A stretch of DNA of 64,000 nt from Pomacea canaliculata. Taxonomy: Eukaryota > Mollusca > Gastropoda > Architaenioglossa > Ampullariidae. Made by a program: the position numbers and the translations under genes. The stretch's first letter is position 1; each line of letters opens with the position of its first letter. The notes under the pieces are model-generated. The model was given only the letters and a program-made list of their open reading frames with translations, searched no databases and was not told the DNA's origin. The stretch is from assembly GCF_003073045.1 (NCBI RefSeq), contig NC_037591.1, positions 23,097,319-23,161,318 on the forward strand, in the 5' to 3' direction. Positions 37,201 through 51,299 of this stretch are shown here, piece by piece.

Positions 37201-40200
37201 CCCACTAATTTTTTTTAAATCACTTTTTTCACAAATGAGCCGAACTGGTTGATAAGACGCAAATATGTACAACTTGAAAGCTGCATCGTAGGCATTTTCT
37301 TTTGTTTTCGACTTGATGAGTGTGTGTGCTTCAGCAACTGATCTGAATACTTCAGTTGTATGTGTCTTTGATTTAAAAATATAAACAGTTAACACTGAAA
37401 CAACGCGAATAGTTAACATTTTAACAAGGACCTCATCGAAAAGTCCGTTAACAAGCCACAACGTTGGCCCCAGGATTTAAAACAGGGAAAAAAGTCGCGG
37501 CTTTGGTCTCGGCAGACAGCAGTCCACATCCATGGTATGTGTCCAAAGATCAAGTTCCGGAGGGAGAGGGAGCGGCGCACGTGATCCCGCTGTGCCGCCT
37601 GTCATCTCATTCAATCTCATCTCCTGAATGGGCGAACAATGGCCACTTCACAGGTGTGACTGGGCTCAATGGCGACTCTCTCACCCCGTGTCACGCAGTC
37701 GCAAAGAGGGCGCCGCGCTCTGGAATCCGCTCGGCGTGATAACAATCTACCACCGACAACGACTTCCGCTGCCATAACAATGGCTTCGCTCCACACTTCA
37801 GTCGGTGCACGCGAGACCAACGGCGCCGTGCTCTCAAAGCCAAGTCATCTGGTCTAGCCTGGCAGACCACACTTGATTCGTCGTCGTGCTCAACAAAGAA
37901 AGATGAGTGACAACGAACTGCAAGATGTCTGGGCAAAAAAAAAAAGTTTTGGAAGTCATTGACATGGAAGGCTGCAGCAGGACTTCCTCGTGGTAATAAA
38001 ATGAGTGGTAGGTTATGAGGTTAACAACAACAAGGCTGACGGACAAAATGCTTGAAGGTGTTGGAGAAAGCTGTGAATGAAGCTACATCATACGCTAAGG
38101 TGCTGTGTACCCAACCTCATCACGAAAATATTCCCTACGCCAGCACTGCAAATAACAGATCGCTGGCAATCTGCCAACTTTTGCTTGTTGCCAGATAATG
38201 AGGGGATTTGGGGAGGGTGGAGAGGTACTGCCGGTATTTCCAGGAGTTGCAGAATGGCATACTTCAGCTTTCCTGGACAATCAGGCTTTTTTTTTTTTTG
38301 TTTTTTTATGCAAAGTGAGGGTTTTCAGGTACTTTAGTTAATCACCAATGCCAGGATTTTCTTCTATGGAAGCAACAATCAAAAAGAAAAAAAAAACATT
38401 GCTTCCAATAGTTTTTTTTCTTCAGACTAGACCTCCAGAACACAAGGATGTAATTTAAAAAGCAGAAATCCACAGTGGAAATCATTATTCAGGCTGTGAT
38501 ATATAGAAACACAAAAATATTAACATTAGTTCTGGGGGCTTCAGTTCAGACCTGATGAGAGGGAGGGACATGGAGGGCTGGTGTACCCTGCTCAGCAGCT
38601 GTGGAGTGGGCCCAGTTTTAGTCAGTAATTTTTTCTTTTCATTTTCTTTTAAACAAAAGTGAAAAGAAAAGAAATTATGAAGAAAAAAAAACTAGACTTC
38701 ATAAAATCTATAAAGCATAGGCTTCACCACCACTAGAGCTACTGGTATGTCCAGTAATTGTACCCTAATCTGTGACAACTATGATATCACACATCCATTA
38801 GGGTGAAGGATATAAACCTTGTTTTGTCTTTAATCTTCATTCTTTAATCCTATCGAGTTTTTCACATCCACTTGTGACATTTTACTGTAGAAGAGGTGTG
38901 AGAAATTTTATCTTTTGTCATTTTCCCACATTTACTGACCACTTACATGTACACAGGTCTAAAATGTTCATCTCATGCAGTGTTGTAGAGCTAGCTGTGT
39001 ACACTTTTTCTATCATTTGCCATCTATATTAAGTTATAAAATGTAGTTTTCCAGTTGATTTACAACTTGTAAACTTACTGTTATTTACTGGAAAATAATA
39101 AAAGATTACAATTAATAATCAATGATTAATGCAAGGGGCCTGGAAATATCATCTGCCCTTGCCTGTGCTGGCTTTCGGCCCTGCTTCAGTTGAGTGGAAC
39201 CCTACTTTTCTCTCATCTCTTTTCTCTTACAATGAAACCTTCATAGATTGTGCACATCTTGCGCTCACAGTACATCTGATCACACCAACAGGTTTAAAAA
39301 GAAAGGCATTAACAGTTAAGGTAATCAATCCTACTAAGAGTGTATCAGCAAGACACAGGATCTGAAAGGGATAAAAAAGCTGCCTAAAACAAGTGTACCT
39401 ACCACTGATGTAAATTTGTTTCTTATCAGTATTTCAAAAGCAAACATACAAGGTGAGCTTGATGACTCACTGGAGTCACTAACAGCAGGAGGCAACCAAA
39501 TGGCAATTATAAAGACAATTTATCATCAAAACTTTTTCCTATGTATGTGTGCATATGCTTACATGTTTTGGTCACAGGTGCACACATTTATGCATCAACT
39601 GTACATGCAATTACTCAAGCATATTTTTCCTCCATTTCTCATGCTGTGAAGGATTACACTGTGGCTGAGGCAGATGATGAAGATGCATAGGAGGAAAAGG
39701 CAGCTGCAGAACACTTTGCAAACTCGGCAAATGCAGAGGTTTCCTGAGACCCATATTTCACGTTTAAGATGCATGAGGTCCATAGGGTGCATGAAATGTG
39801 CAGAAACATAATGGATTGACAACCAATGTGTTCAGAAATGTTTCTTTTTTTCAATTACTGCTCTCTCTGATGTAGATTAACAGTCTGTGGCCATAGTTAT
39901 AATGCAAAGCTAAGTTGTCACCCTGGGGCAACATGGGGAAATCAAGGCAAACATCTTGCCTCTGTAATCAGAAGTTGTGTTCAGACCCTGTCTTATCCCT
40001 AGGGCTGTATTAATAAAGTGGTGGCAAAGATGCCCAGGATTCATTAACGTAAGAAATATCAGCAGGATCTGGACACTGCTTCATGACTGTGGAGACAAAA
40101 CACTTGTCCGAAGGCAATGGCATCCTTGTTTATGGCTCATGGTAAATTCCAAACTACAGCACAAAAAGAGAGTTGATAAGACACTCAAGGTATAACTTAC

Positions 40201-40427
40201 CGCTCCAACAGGTACATAGGTTGGCACAATCTCAGCATGTTGCAAACTGGAGGTCAGAGAGTGAATGTTGAGGTAGATCCCCCTACCACTAGCCCCAGCA
40301 CCACCAACACTGCACCAAGCACCAAGAAGATCCACAGCCGCTTTCCCCCACATCCCTGCTGACGTCTCTGGTCCATCTTTCTGGTTCTCACCTGGGTCAC
40401 ACCTGAACTCCGCTTCTCTCTTTCCAT
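16272..40427 (-). CDS. Four-pass membrane protein with long PPxY/YENx cytosolic tail (ENTREP/FAM189- or MS4A-like)
   Basis: Coding exons are 40201-40427, 20250-20306, 19733-19912, 18899-19077 and 16272-18558, with GT-AG splicing. They give about 977 residues. TM1 is KRLWIFLVLGAVLVVLGLVV (about 29-48). TM2 is VLIVGLLVFLLFW in a 19-residue exon. TM3 is SVISAGVAILCGGAAVLTG. A Cys-rich outer loop (QCSMYEAQSECHCLSP ... GVASCSAVEG) precedes TM4, LYGLCVVYIVTFLVCIAVAV. The roughly 760-residue tail has a basic helix (RRAVTLHNLDTQQLMLILSL), LPPY and PPSY motifs in KPLPPYSPPPSYECL, and YENA, YENV, YENQ and YENL sites. LPxY/PPxY motifs bind NEDD4-family WW domains, and phospho-YxN sites bind GRB2-type SH2 domains; both roles are inferred here. 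Two likely sequence errors break the frame: a G run in exon 1 (one base short) and an A run near 18,013 (one base long). A second, corrupted copy of exons 2-5 lies at 28,637-31,031. The family assignment is tentative. Confidence 0.6.
19305..19695 (+). repeat. tRNA-derived SINE
   Basis: An A-box-like TAGTGGCTCTATGGCAT (from 19312) and a B-box-like GGTTCAAATTTGG (from 19363) are spaced as in tRNA-derived SINE heads. The 3' part contains AGCAACTAAGGCTACATT and two GTGGCATGCTGGGA phrases. It lies in the intron between exons 3 and 4 of the membrane protein gene. A noisy second copy is at about 29,990-30,400, inside the duplicated segment. Confidence 0.6.
21400..21690 (+). other. Unrecognised short open frame in an intron
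   Basis: A plus-strand frame of about 90 codons contains VIMMEELLYRFPVLFRTALE and later a hydrophobic VPWLLI stretch. Its partner at 32,125-32,451 stays open for 108 codons and has the same core, but the ends differ because of indels. I recognise no family and no clear splice sites. It may be chance; it is noted because its composition is protein-like. Confidence 0.15.
24560..24801 (+). other. Small hydrophobic open frame, uncertain coding status
   Basis: A 61-codon frame (24616-24801) encodes a peptide with one long hydrophobic span (VFIIFAAAITFATVIRLICS). The partner copy (35,371-35,556) keeps the frame with three amino-acid changes and a couple of silent changes. There is no family match from memory and no splicing context. 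It lies in a GC-richer part of an intron of the minus-strand membrane protein gene. Confidence 0.15.
26340..26480. repeat. Dispersed transposon-like terminus, first copy
   Basis: ACCGTAAATGTCGGTCTATT, followed by GCGCACCTGTATGTAAG and CACACCCACTAATTTTTT, resembles short DNA-transposon termini scattered through many animal genomes. The same phrase occurs at about 37,155. Immediately after it the two duplicated segments stop matching for about 200 bases, as if the element differs in content between the two haplotypes. Confidence 0.45.
26690..27203 (+). promoter_or_regulatory. CpG-rich block with a possible unrecognised first coding exon
   Basis: The interval from about 26,690 to 27,060 is rich in CpG and holds several short ATG frames, unlike the AT-rich introns around it. 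It is followed at 27,064 by ATGAGTGACAACGAACTGC, opening a 47-codon frame (MSDNELQDVWAKKQKVLEVM...) that ends at GTAATAA. That sequence could instead be a splice donor after TCGTG. I do not recognise the peptide. The second copy (from 37,903) lacks part of the frame. This may be the promoter and first exon of a plus-strand gene nested in the membrane protein gene, or simply an internal CpG island. Confidence 0.25.
28537..28636. other. Assembly gap of exactly 100 N
   Basis: One hundred unknown bases, a conventional scaffold-gap placeholder of unknown true length. The sequences on either side are the outer ends of the two duplicated segments, so the true gap length may be negative (an overlap). 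Confidence 0.99.
28637..31031 (-). pseudogene. Corrupted second copy of membrane-protein exons 2-5
   Basis: Exon 2 (about 30972-31031), exon 3 (about 30424-30613), exon 4 (about 29528-29755) and part of exon 5 (28637 to about 29180) can be recognised by alignment to 18,060-20,306. All are riddled with small indels, and none keeps a usable frame. The damage is heaviest beside the N gap and fades with distance. That pattern fits unpolished contig-end sequence better than biological decay. It is listed as a pseudogene only because the sequence as given cannot encode the protein. Confidence 0.7.
37140..37500. repeat. Dispersed transposon-like terminus plus haplotype-specific block, second copy
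   Basis: The first 120 bases match 26,340-26,470 closely. From about 37,266 to 37,500 the sequence is unrelated to the corresponding block at about 26,473-26,660. Both copies rejoin at the shared phrase TTGGTCTCGGCAGACAGCAG. This is a clean structural difference, not scattered noise. Confidence 0.5.
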
Positions 40428-41159
40428 GCTGCCTAATACTCTCCTGAGTAGGTCATTATGTCCTCGCCACGTTTAACACACTCCCTAAAGTATTTCCAGG
40501 AAGCATCCAGCATTCTGAATGGTTTACAAGATGATTTAAAGAACACTGCAGTCACATACTGTGTTTAACATCAAGTCAGCTGTGTCTTGCTGTTGCAGAT
40601 TCTTACTAATGGCTCTATTTTTGCCAGATACAACACAAATCCACACGTGTAGATCAGCACTGACAGGGCACCTACAGTTTAAAGGTATGAAAAGAAAAGA
40701 AACCACTTCCTTTAAATGTCACTTGTTACTGGAGTTCACTTCATACATTTAGCATGCAAGTGAAATGTCAATCCTGCAGGTAAAGTATGGTCATCAACTT
40801 TTCCCCTGCACAAGTGAAAAACTAGAGCCAGCACGAAGATGTGGATACCCCTGGTTATTCACACACATCTATCACAAACAGTGGTTCACCAGCTACTGTA
40901 GAGTCCAGTCTATCAACAGCAATCTACAGTGACTGGACGAGGATGCTGTCCAACACTTGAGATGTCATAGTGTTGGGTATTGTATGCCACAGTATATCCA
41001 CATCACCAGGAACAGGTGTGAAGCTGGAGGTAGCACATCGGGGCACAAGCTTCATCACAGCAACTCTGCCTGCATTTTCTTGTAAGTGAGACGAACTTGA
41101 CCTAAGAACAGAAAGATACATACAAAAGGTTTTTAAAACCTGAGTATTACATGTCAACT

Positions 41160-44100
41160 TTGAGAACTGAGGTAAAGATCATGTAGCACTGGGATTAGTA
41201 GTGGTGTCAGAATGGTATTTATTGTAGATAATGGAGCTATTTTCACATGAACTGCAATAAGCAATTTTGCAAGCTGCTTCATAATCTTAAAAACTGTGTC
41301 ACTGCTAGACATCTTGGATATAATAAAAATGACAGGTGTAAGAAGCCATACAAACTATTTTACACTTACACTTTTTAGTGTACCGTGATATGCTGACAAA
41401 TCTAAGTGTCCTTCAAAGTTTTTTCTAGCCAGCTCAAGGGTTAACAAAACCTTTTTTTTTCCTTTGTGCGCTAATGAGTCTCTCTCTCTCTCTCAACACC
41501 ACTCCCTCTCTGTTCTGTAAGCACGTATTTGCACGTCTTTGCAGACAAACGACTTTGCTTTGAAAACAATTAAGCACGGTCGTTTGCATGCCGTTCGTGC
41601 GAGCTATTCCAGTGAAAACCGTGGCTTCTTTTCTCTGAGTAAATACATCGCCGGACTTTTCCGCCAGGAGTAAATGATGCCAGTTGGTGGAGAGAAGGGC
41701 ACAGGGCTGGGAGGTGTAAAGAGTGACAACCGAAAAAAAAAAAGCCAAAGAGCTGATGAGCGCCGTCTAACAAACCGTGTCCATCTCCAGGCGTTCACAC
41801 CCGTCAGCACCCGCTGGCCTGCAAACAAGAAACTAATTAGCTGCTGGACGAGGGGCTGCGGCGCAAGACGCTAAAGCGATTATTTGAGGGCCACAAGGGA
41901 TGGAATTAGTCGCCACCCGACGATCACCAGCCTCAGTAGCTAACGCTATTAGCCGGGTGGTCCCCCGTCTTGATTACGTCGAGGGTCGCGTGAGCATCCC
42001 GCCGCGCCGTCGTCTCCTCGGTCATCGCGGACGCTCGTTATTCCTCGTCCCACCCCTTCCTTTAACTCGGGCTACCCTCCCCGTCTGATTAATTTTGGAG
42101 TTACAGCCAGCGCTTGAAATTAGTCTTAAATCACAATCTCATGATCTGAATTTTTTTAATGGGTGCTTACTATCAACACTTATAATTAAAAAATAAGTCC
42201 CTACAGAAAGTTTGCGTGTGGTAGACTGTCTGACCAGACATGTACCCAGGGTGGGACGGGTTGCCGTACGCAGAACAGAGGTTATCGGCGGTACAGTGGG
42301 TTGCAGAGGGAGCGTGAAATCCAGCCATTTAATAGCCTTATCGTCAACACAATAAATATCGCATAAATTGGGTTTCAGCTCTCAGTCGCAGCTTCACGTT
42401 TGGGACTTATGCTTCACTTTCTGGGTAGGGAAGGGAGAGAGAGAGGTGGAGTCCACTTTCACCCACTGGTGAAATTGCGGCAAAACGACGACCAGACAAG
42501 CATCACCAGTCTGGAGGGGGAGGCTGCGGTCCAGATGCGCGCAGACATAATTCGGTGAACTTTAGTCTGGCAGATTACACAAATATCACTTGGCTTCGTT
42601 GATCAAATACAATATCCCCGAGATCGTGGGAGTGGAATGCTGTTTCAGTGGTGGAGTGGTGGTGGTGTGGTGGTGGTGGTGGTGGTGGTGGTGGTGGTGG
42701 TGGTGGGTGTTAATAAAGCAACCCAACGAAATCCTTAGTTTACAAACTAAAACAGAAAAACTTACAAAATTTTAAAATCGCACCCTAAGCCCCTGCAAAA
42801 ACGGAGGAAAGTGGTGCAAATGGAGGAACATGAAGCGAGGGGCTGCAGACAAACCCAACATCAAGTCGCGACACGAGTACGCAAGCTGCTGCAAGCAGGT
42901 CGAGGTCAAAGCCCGTAGAGGAACGTTCCCCCCTGTCAAAGACATCACACAACTGTTTCTTTTTTTTTTCTTTTTTTTGACGACTGCACGGCACCCTGCC
43001 GAAACAGAGCAGCCCTTATCCACGGGTGAGGCCGGGTGGTGTGTGTAGGTGTGTGCGGGGTGGATGGAGGGGGAAATGTCTACCACAGCGGGTTTGCCTT
43101 CCAGTCGCAGTCACGGTGCTTTAGAAGCGATTCACCCGGTGCAATAACCCGGACTTGGCGAGGTTTGTAAGTCTGGACTGAAGTCTGGGTGTGTGCATTC
43201 ACTTCCGTAAACTCAAAGGTTTGTAGCCGGAGCTGAGGAGCTGTGGCTCAAGATCGCAGAACCAAAGCACTTCAGACTCAGCAGAACTTCTTGGACATCA
43301 CTACAAATGTGCTGAGATGACAGCACAGACAGTATTAATACTATTTTCATACACTGTTGCCAGGAGATGGAGATCAATGTTTCTACAATAAGTTTTCAAA
43401 GCTTATTATGTAGCATGGGTTAACTAGCTTTTTTACTATGAGTGAAAATAGTCACTTGCTTCACAACTTTGTTGAGATAAGAAACAGCTTCACGAATAAC
43501 TGAAAGAAATTTTTTATAAAAAATAACTCAAATATGTTATTATAATTCAAAAATAGAATTATCCTCTGACAGAGATTTAACATACAGCAGAACTTTTTTT
43601 TCCTTTGCCACTTAATATCAATTTTGAATGAGAGAACAAAACTGTGTTCAACACAAGAAACATGTATGTCAAAGAAGCTGAAAACTCGTTTAAACCAAAT
43701 TCCACAGAAAATTGGATTTAAGATTCCTTCATGATTTCCAGACTGAAGATGGGTGCACTAGGGTTGAGAAAGAGGAAGATTAAAGAAGCTACTACACAAG
43801 TTTATGACAGGAACAAGACTGACAACCAAAGTAATATCTTTTAATTATTTACAAACGAACAGCTGCGTGCACAGACACACACACACACTTCTGTACTTTA
43901 TTTTTTGAGACCGGAAGGATGAGAACCAGTTAAAAAGAGAAAAAGAGAAAAAGGGAGAGAAAGAAAAAAAAAGCAGGAAGAGAAGGGGATTCAGAACCAC
44001 GCCTGCCCAACATCTAATTTACTTTGAAGGTATATAAGAAAAATTTAATGAGAGTACTGAAAGATTGCATTATAGAGGCTGACAAACAGGAAGCAGCCAT

Positions 44101-45734
44101 TTTTACACAGGAAGTGGAAAACAGATGTTTTCTTTAGATTTGTTGCCAACTTCAGCAACTTGGCACAGCTTGCAGCTTGCAGTTCTAAGCTGGATGTGCA
44201 ACAGATGAAATGACTTTTCATAGTGTGGTTCAATCCACTTTTCTGCCATATGTAATATCTGAAGAAACCAAAGGATTACAAAACAACAACGGCTACACTG
44301 AGTAAATGACTGTAAGTTGTAGTAACTTATAACCTTACCTAGAATCTATATGATTATTATTTTATCCAGGCTCTGAAAGTTTACCGTTCCGCAGGGCTGG
44401 CCAATCTCCACATCCTAATCGTAGCAGTCGCAGAAAAAAACAGAATGTCGAACACTGCTTGGACCTGGTAAATGCTGTCGATACACGCGCCACCCATCTC
44501 CTGAAGACTAGGGAACAACAGTGTGTCCCAGATTATCCACCCGCTGCTCTAAGCCGTCATGTAAGAGGGGAGGGGTGATGATCAACTGCCACCCGACTAC
44601 CCTGACCCAGAAGGCAGGCAAGCTAATCTTTCGCTTTCCGGGTCGTCGACGGCCACCCGTGATATGATACTACCCGAGGCTCAAGCTCTCCTCAGCCGCT
44701 GGCCAAGTCTCCCACCTCCACCCCTGTTCCACCCTCGACCTACCCACCTCCTGCCCCCTTTTCGCATCCTCTCCTCTTCCTTCCATCCTTGCAAGTTTCC
44801 ACGATACACCGGCGTACCCATCTCCCCGGCTGCACCTCCTGTGGATGTTACCGTGCAGCTGATTTCATTAAAAAAAAAATACAACTTTGTAGGTTGTATG
44901 ACCGACTACATTCTGATTCATTATCGTCTCCTAACTCACAAATGAAAAAAAATCCTGTAATCTTTCTCCTGCCTTTTACAGTGAAACTGTGTCCTACTTT
45001 CATCTGCCAGCAACAGTTGATACGCCACTCACTTCAATAACAATGCGCTTAAAATACAGTTGATGCATGTTTTTTTTTTAAGTCGTCTCAGTCTCGACAC
45101 TTGGCATAGCATGACAGATTCTTGCGGGGTCGAAGGTCAACATTCTGGTGGTACACGAATTTCACATCAGACTAATGCACAAATGAAACCAAGAAAGACT
45201 TTCGAGGAGAACAAAAAGCAGTCTTTAACAATATAGAGAGGTTAGCTGCCTTTAGCTCGTAATTAAATACAGACTAAACTGACGGTTTGTGCAACATAAT
45301 CGCGAAGATTAATTGATTCCAACTGTAACGAAAACTTGAGAGAGAAAGATAAAAAAAGGAACATCTTTAAATCAAACTCTACAGCAGACGATGCTAAGAT
45401 AATTATCAGTCCCTCACTACTGATGCGAGGTCAGTTGGCAAGAGGTCGACTGTCAGGATCAATTAATATTTTATCTTTTATCTCTTACCACGTGGAGAGC
45501 TGAACGCCAACTGTCTGCACACAGTACAGGTGATCAGCATGCTGGGAAAGAAATTAAGTCATAAACACAAACTCGTGGGTAGGTGTGGACACAGTGTCGG
45601 GCTGTCGTGATTTATGATCACTCGTTAGTCAGTAGTCTATCAACTCATCGCAGGTAGCTCGTATAACGCCGAATGAAAGGCTTTCCCCGTGAGAGAGAGA
45701 GAGGAAGAAAGTCCGGGGAAAAAAAAGTACTTAC
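41160..45734 (-). other. Probable long first intron of the membrane protein gene
   Basis: No coding exon was found. The stretch has locally GC-rich parts (41,800-42,100, 42,400-43,250 and 44,400-44,850), a TGG microsatellite and AG- and T-rich tracts. It lies between the coding start (40,427) and a strong minus-strand splice donor at 45,734. Its intron status is inferred. Confidence 0.3.
42656..42706 (+). repeat. (TGG)n microsatellite
   Basis: About 15 TGG units with one early interruption, in non-coding sequence. Confidence 0.95.
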
Positions 45735-46420
45735 TAAAGTTAGGGTCTTTGTCGCCTCTCACCGCACCCTGTATTGCTGTTAGGTTACCACATACATGGG
45801 GGTGTGAAAGCTTTACCAACAGACGTGTATCAGATGTGGAGAGGCTTGTTTACTGACCTATCCGTGATAGTCGAGACTTGCACTCCTCCTCCTCCTGCAA
45901 CTCTGCTCCTCGTCACTGCCGAGCGAAGTGAGCGGGTACCTTAGCCACATCGGTGGCTGCATTTCTCCTTCAAAGACACCGGGTATTCAAAGCACACTGA
46001 CAAACACGCACAAAGGGCAGGCAGCACGCTGGACTCCACACATAGCCTCCACAAAGCTGGAGTCCCTGTAAAGTTCTCCTCCGAGCGGGAACAGCTCCAC
46101 ACCGAGGGTCGCCTCGTGTTTCTGCTTGGCTGGACGGCCGGGGAAGTTTCTACACACGTTAGCACGCACACATTCCAGCGGCACTGACAAGCCCTCCTCT
46201 CCTTCTCTCTCTCTGCGTTCCGCCTCCCTTGCCCCTCCCAGCCCCGCTAGCTCCCCCTCCCGGCGTGCGCGCGCCTTTGTGTCGTGTCAAAGTGTGCGAG
46301 GCATGTGCCTCATCTGCATGATCGGGCGTAAGGGTGGAGGAAGAGGGGGAGGGAACCCAGTGGGGTGTGGGTGGAGGAGGGGCTGAGACTGCAGACAGGA
46401 TCCGTTTTTCCCTACTTGTC
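45735..46420 (-). promoter_or_regulatory. CpG-rich putative promoter and 5' untranslated exon of the membrane protein gene
   Basis: Sequence from about 45,850 to 46,400 is GC- and CpG-rich, with pyrimidine-rich CTCCCC blocks and GCGTGCGCGCGCC. Reading leftwards on the minus strand it ends in a near-consensus donor (TTTAGTAAGTACT; GT at 45,733-45,734). The next coding exon starts with CAG-C-ATGG at 40,427, where an acceptor AG sits one base before the ATG. This layout fits a non-coding first exon and a long first intron. No transcript evidence is available. Confidence 0.35.
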
Positions 46421-48109
46421 GCAGATGTGGGTCACACACCTTACCGGGTAGGGGGGGGGGTGGATTGGACGGTCACCTCCCACACAGGTCACACGACCTA
46501 CTGTAAGTAGCAAGTTACTGAACCGATATGTGTCAGCTTCTCGTGAAACTTTGGAGTCAACGCTGCACACACCACTCAGCATGCCGTGCACTGGGGTGGG
46601 ATGTGTTTTCTGGGGGATGAATAGGACGGATAAACAGCTGGGGCGGGGTGGCTGGGTGTTGAGTCGGTTGAACAAGACTGGGCGAGTGAGAACTAGTGCA
46701 CGACGCCAGGCTAAGAGAGAAACCTTAAACAAAAAACAAAAAAACAAACAAAAAAAAAACTAAGATGTTTATATATCCCAACATTGAAAGAGGATCAGAC
46801 CTGACGGTGTAATATTTTCTTAACATCATATATGCTCTCCACCCCTCTAGCTACCATGAACTATGAACACCCGCCATTCTCTTGCCCTTAACATCCTGCC
46901 GTAAACGGCTAACAAACCGTGATGAAATATTATAAAACTATAGTAAAAGCCTGGCTGGTTGAGACCGAGAGAAGAACCGCATGGTTCTCAGACCACGTGA
47001 GCGGTTAACAGTTCAGACGTGGCGCTGGCATCGCTCCTCAAGAACTTGGCCCCGAGTCTGCTCTCAAAATGGTTCCGCCGAGGCCGATGGGGCGAAGGTG
47101 GAAGAAGGATCGAGGTTGGGGAAGCTATCCGAGGAGAAACATCCATTGTTACGAGCGAACAAACTTTGTGGAGCGTGCGTTGCGTCGACAACTACTTCAG
47201 GTCCCGTTGCCAGTCGCGGGCGTTGCACGCTTCAGGGCTCGAGCTACTCGCGCGCCTCGCTCGCGCCAAGGGGAGGGGCGAGGGGCAGGTTAGAGGGCGC
47301 GGATATGGAAAGGGAAGAAAAAAGTGCGAACACGATGTAATTACTGAGGTGTGTCGCGCTGGAGAAAACGAGAACTGGGGTCCTGCGAGCTTGTAGTCTA
47401 CGACTGGTTGAGATAAATGCCACGGTTCTGACCTCAGTCTCACAGCATGCCACTGTAGATATGTAAGCCACTTGTACAGGGATGGTGAGCACAGTGGAGT
47501 CAACGAGTGCAATTCAGGAACTGTCGTTACACGAGGAGGGTAAATGAACTAGAATGTTGCTATAACTTCTATAAGTACTCGACCAAGACTAAAAGTTTTA
47601 GTTTCGACAGTGACTCATTGATGATAAGCATAGTGTTTCAACTATTTAACATATTTAGAAGATACGCGTCGTCGCGATTAATTCAATAAGGCAAATCAAC
47701 AAGGAAAGCATGAAGGCACACAAAACTAAAATTGATAATGCGTAATACATGCATTAGGTATCACATATGTCATGCGCCTAATACATACACGAATGTGCGC
47801 ATAGCATCAAAACTTTATTTTTTATTTTGCGAGACAACCGTGTTTCATGCAGTTAGCAAAAAAAAAAAAAAAATAACAAAAAGAAGCAGAGCTACATGCA
47901 TATATGTGGAGAGGCACACATATATTTATACGCTTTCATATAATTAGCAGTTAAGATATATTTCAGGAGGCTAGATGTATACCATTTAGTATCTATAAAT
48001 CTCTGCTAAAAATTATTGTCGTCAGCGGTTGTCTACAAGCGGAGGGTAGGGGCTGGGTGGTGGTGGTTGTAGTGGTGGTGGTGGTGTGTGGCGGTAGTCG
48101 TGGTCGAGA
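46421..48109. other. Intergenic stretch between the membrane protein gene and the cathepsin cluster
   Basis: No gene is recognised. A second CpG-rich patch occurs at about 46,980-47,300. GTGGTGGTGG-type tracts precede the first cathepsin gene at about 48,050-48,100. Reverse-strand AATAAA signals at 47,814-47,826 could end the first cathepsin transcript. Confidence 0.35.

Positions 48110-51299
<3,190 letters not shown>

Larger units (their letters stand above)
28637..39350. repeat. Second copy of the 10.5-kb duplicated segment (right contig end)
   Basis: Collinear with 18,060-28,536. The first 2 kb after the gap are recognisable but very noisy, with single-base indels every few bases. From about 30,600 to 37,100 the match is close, with scattered substitutions and a few structural differences, for example an extra 30-40-base piece near 35,080 and an unrelated block at about 37,266-37,500. 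After 39,350 the sequence is unique and leads to exon 1 of the membrane protein gene. Confidence 0.9.

Noticed and set aside
18060-39350. A genuine tandem gene duplication with subsequent decay of one copy
   Set aside because: The copies end exactly at a 100-N gap and the damage is concentrated at the contig ends, which fits assembly overlap better. Kept only as the alternative in the main finding.
39875-40020. A possible tRNA-like SINE head
   Set aside because: GTTCAGACCC is only weakly like a B box and no convincing A box is found at the right spacing.
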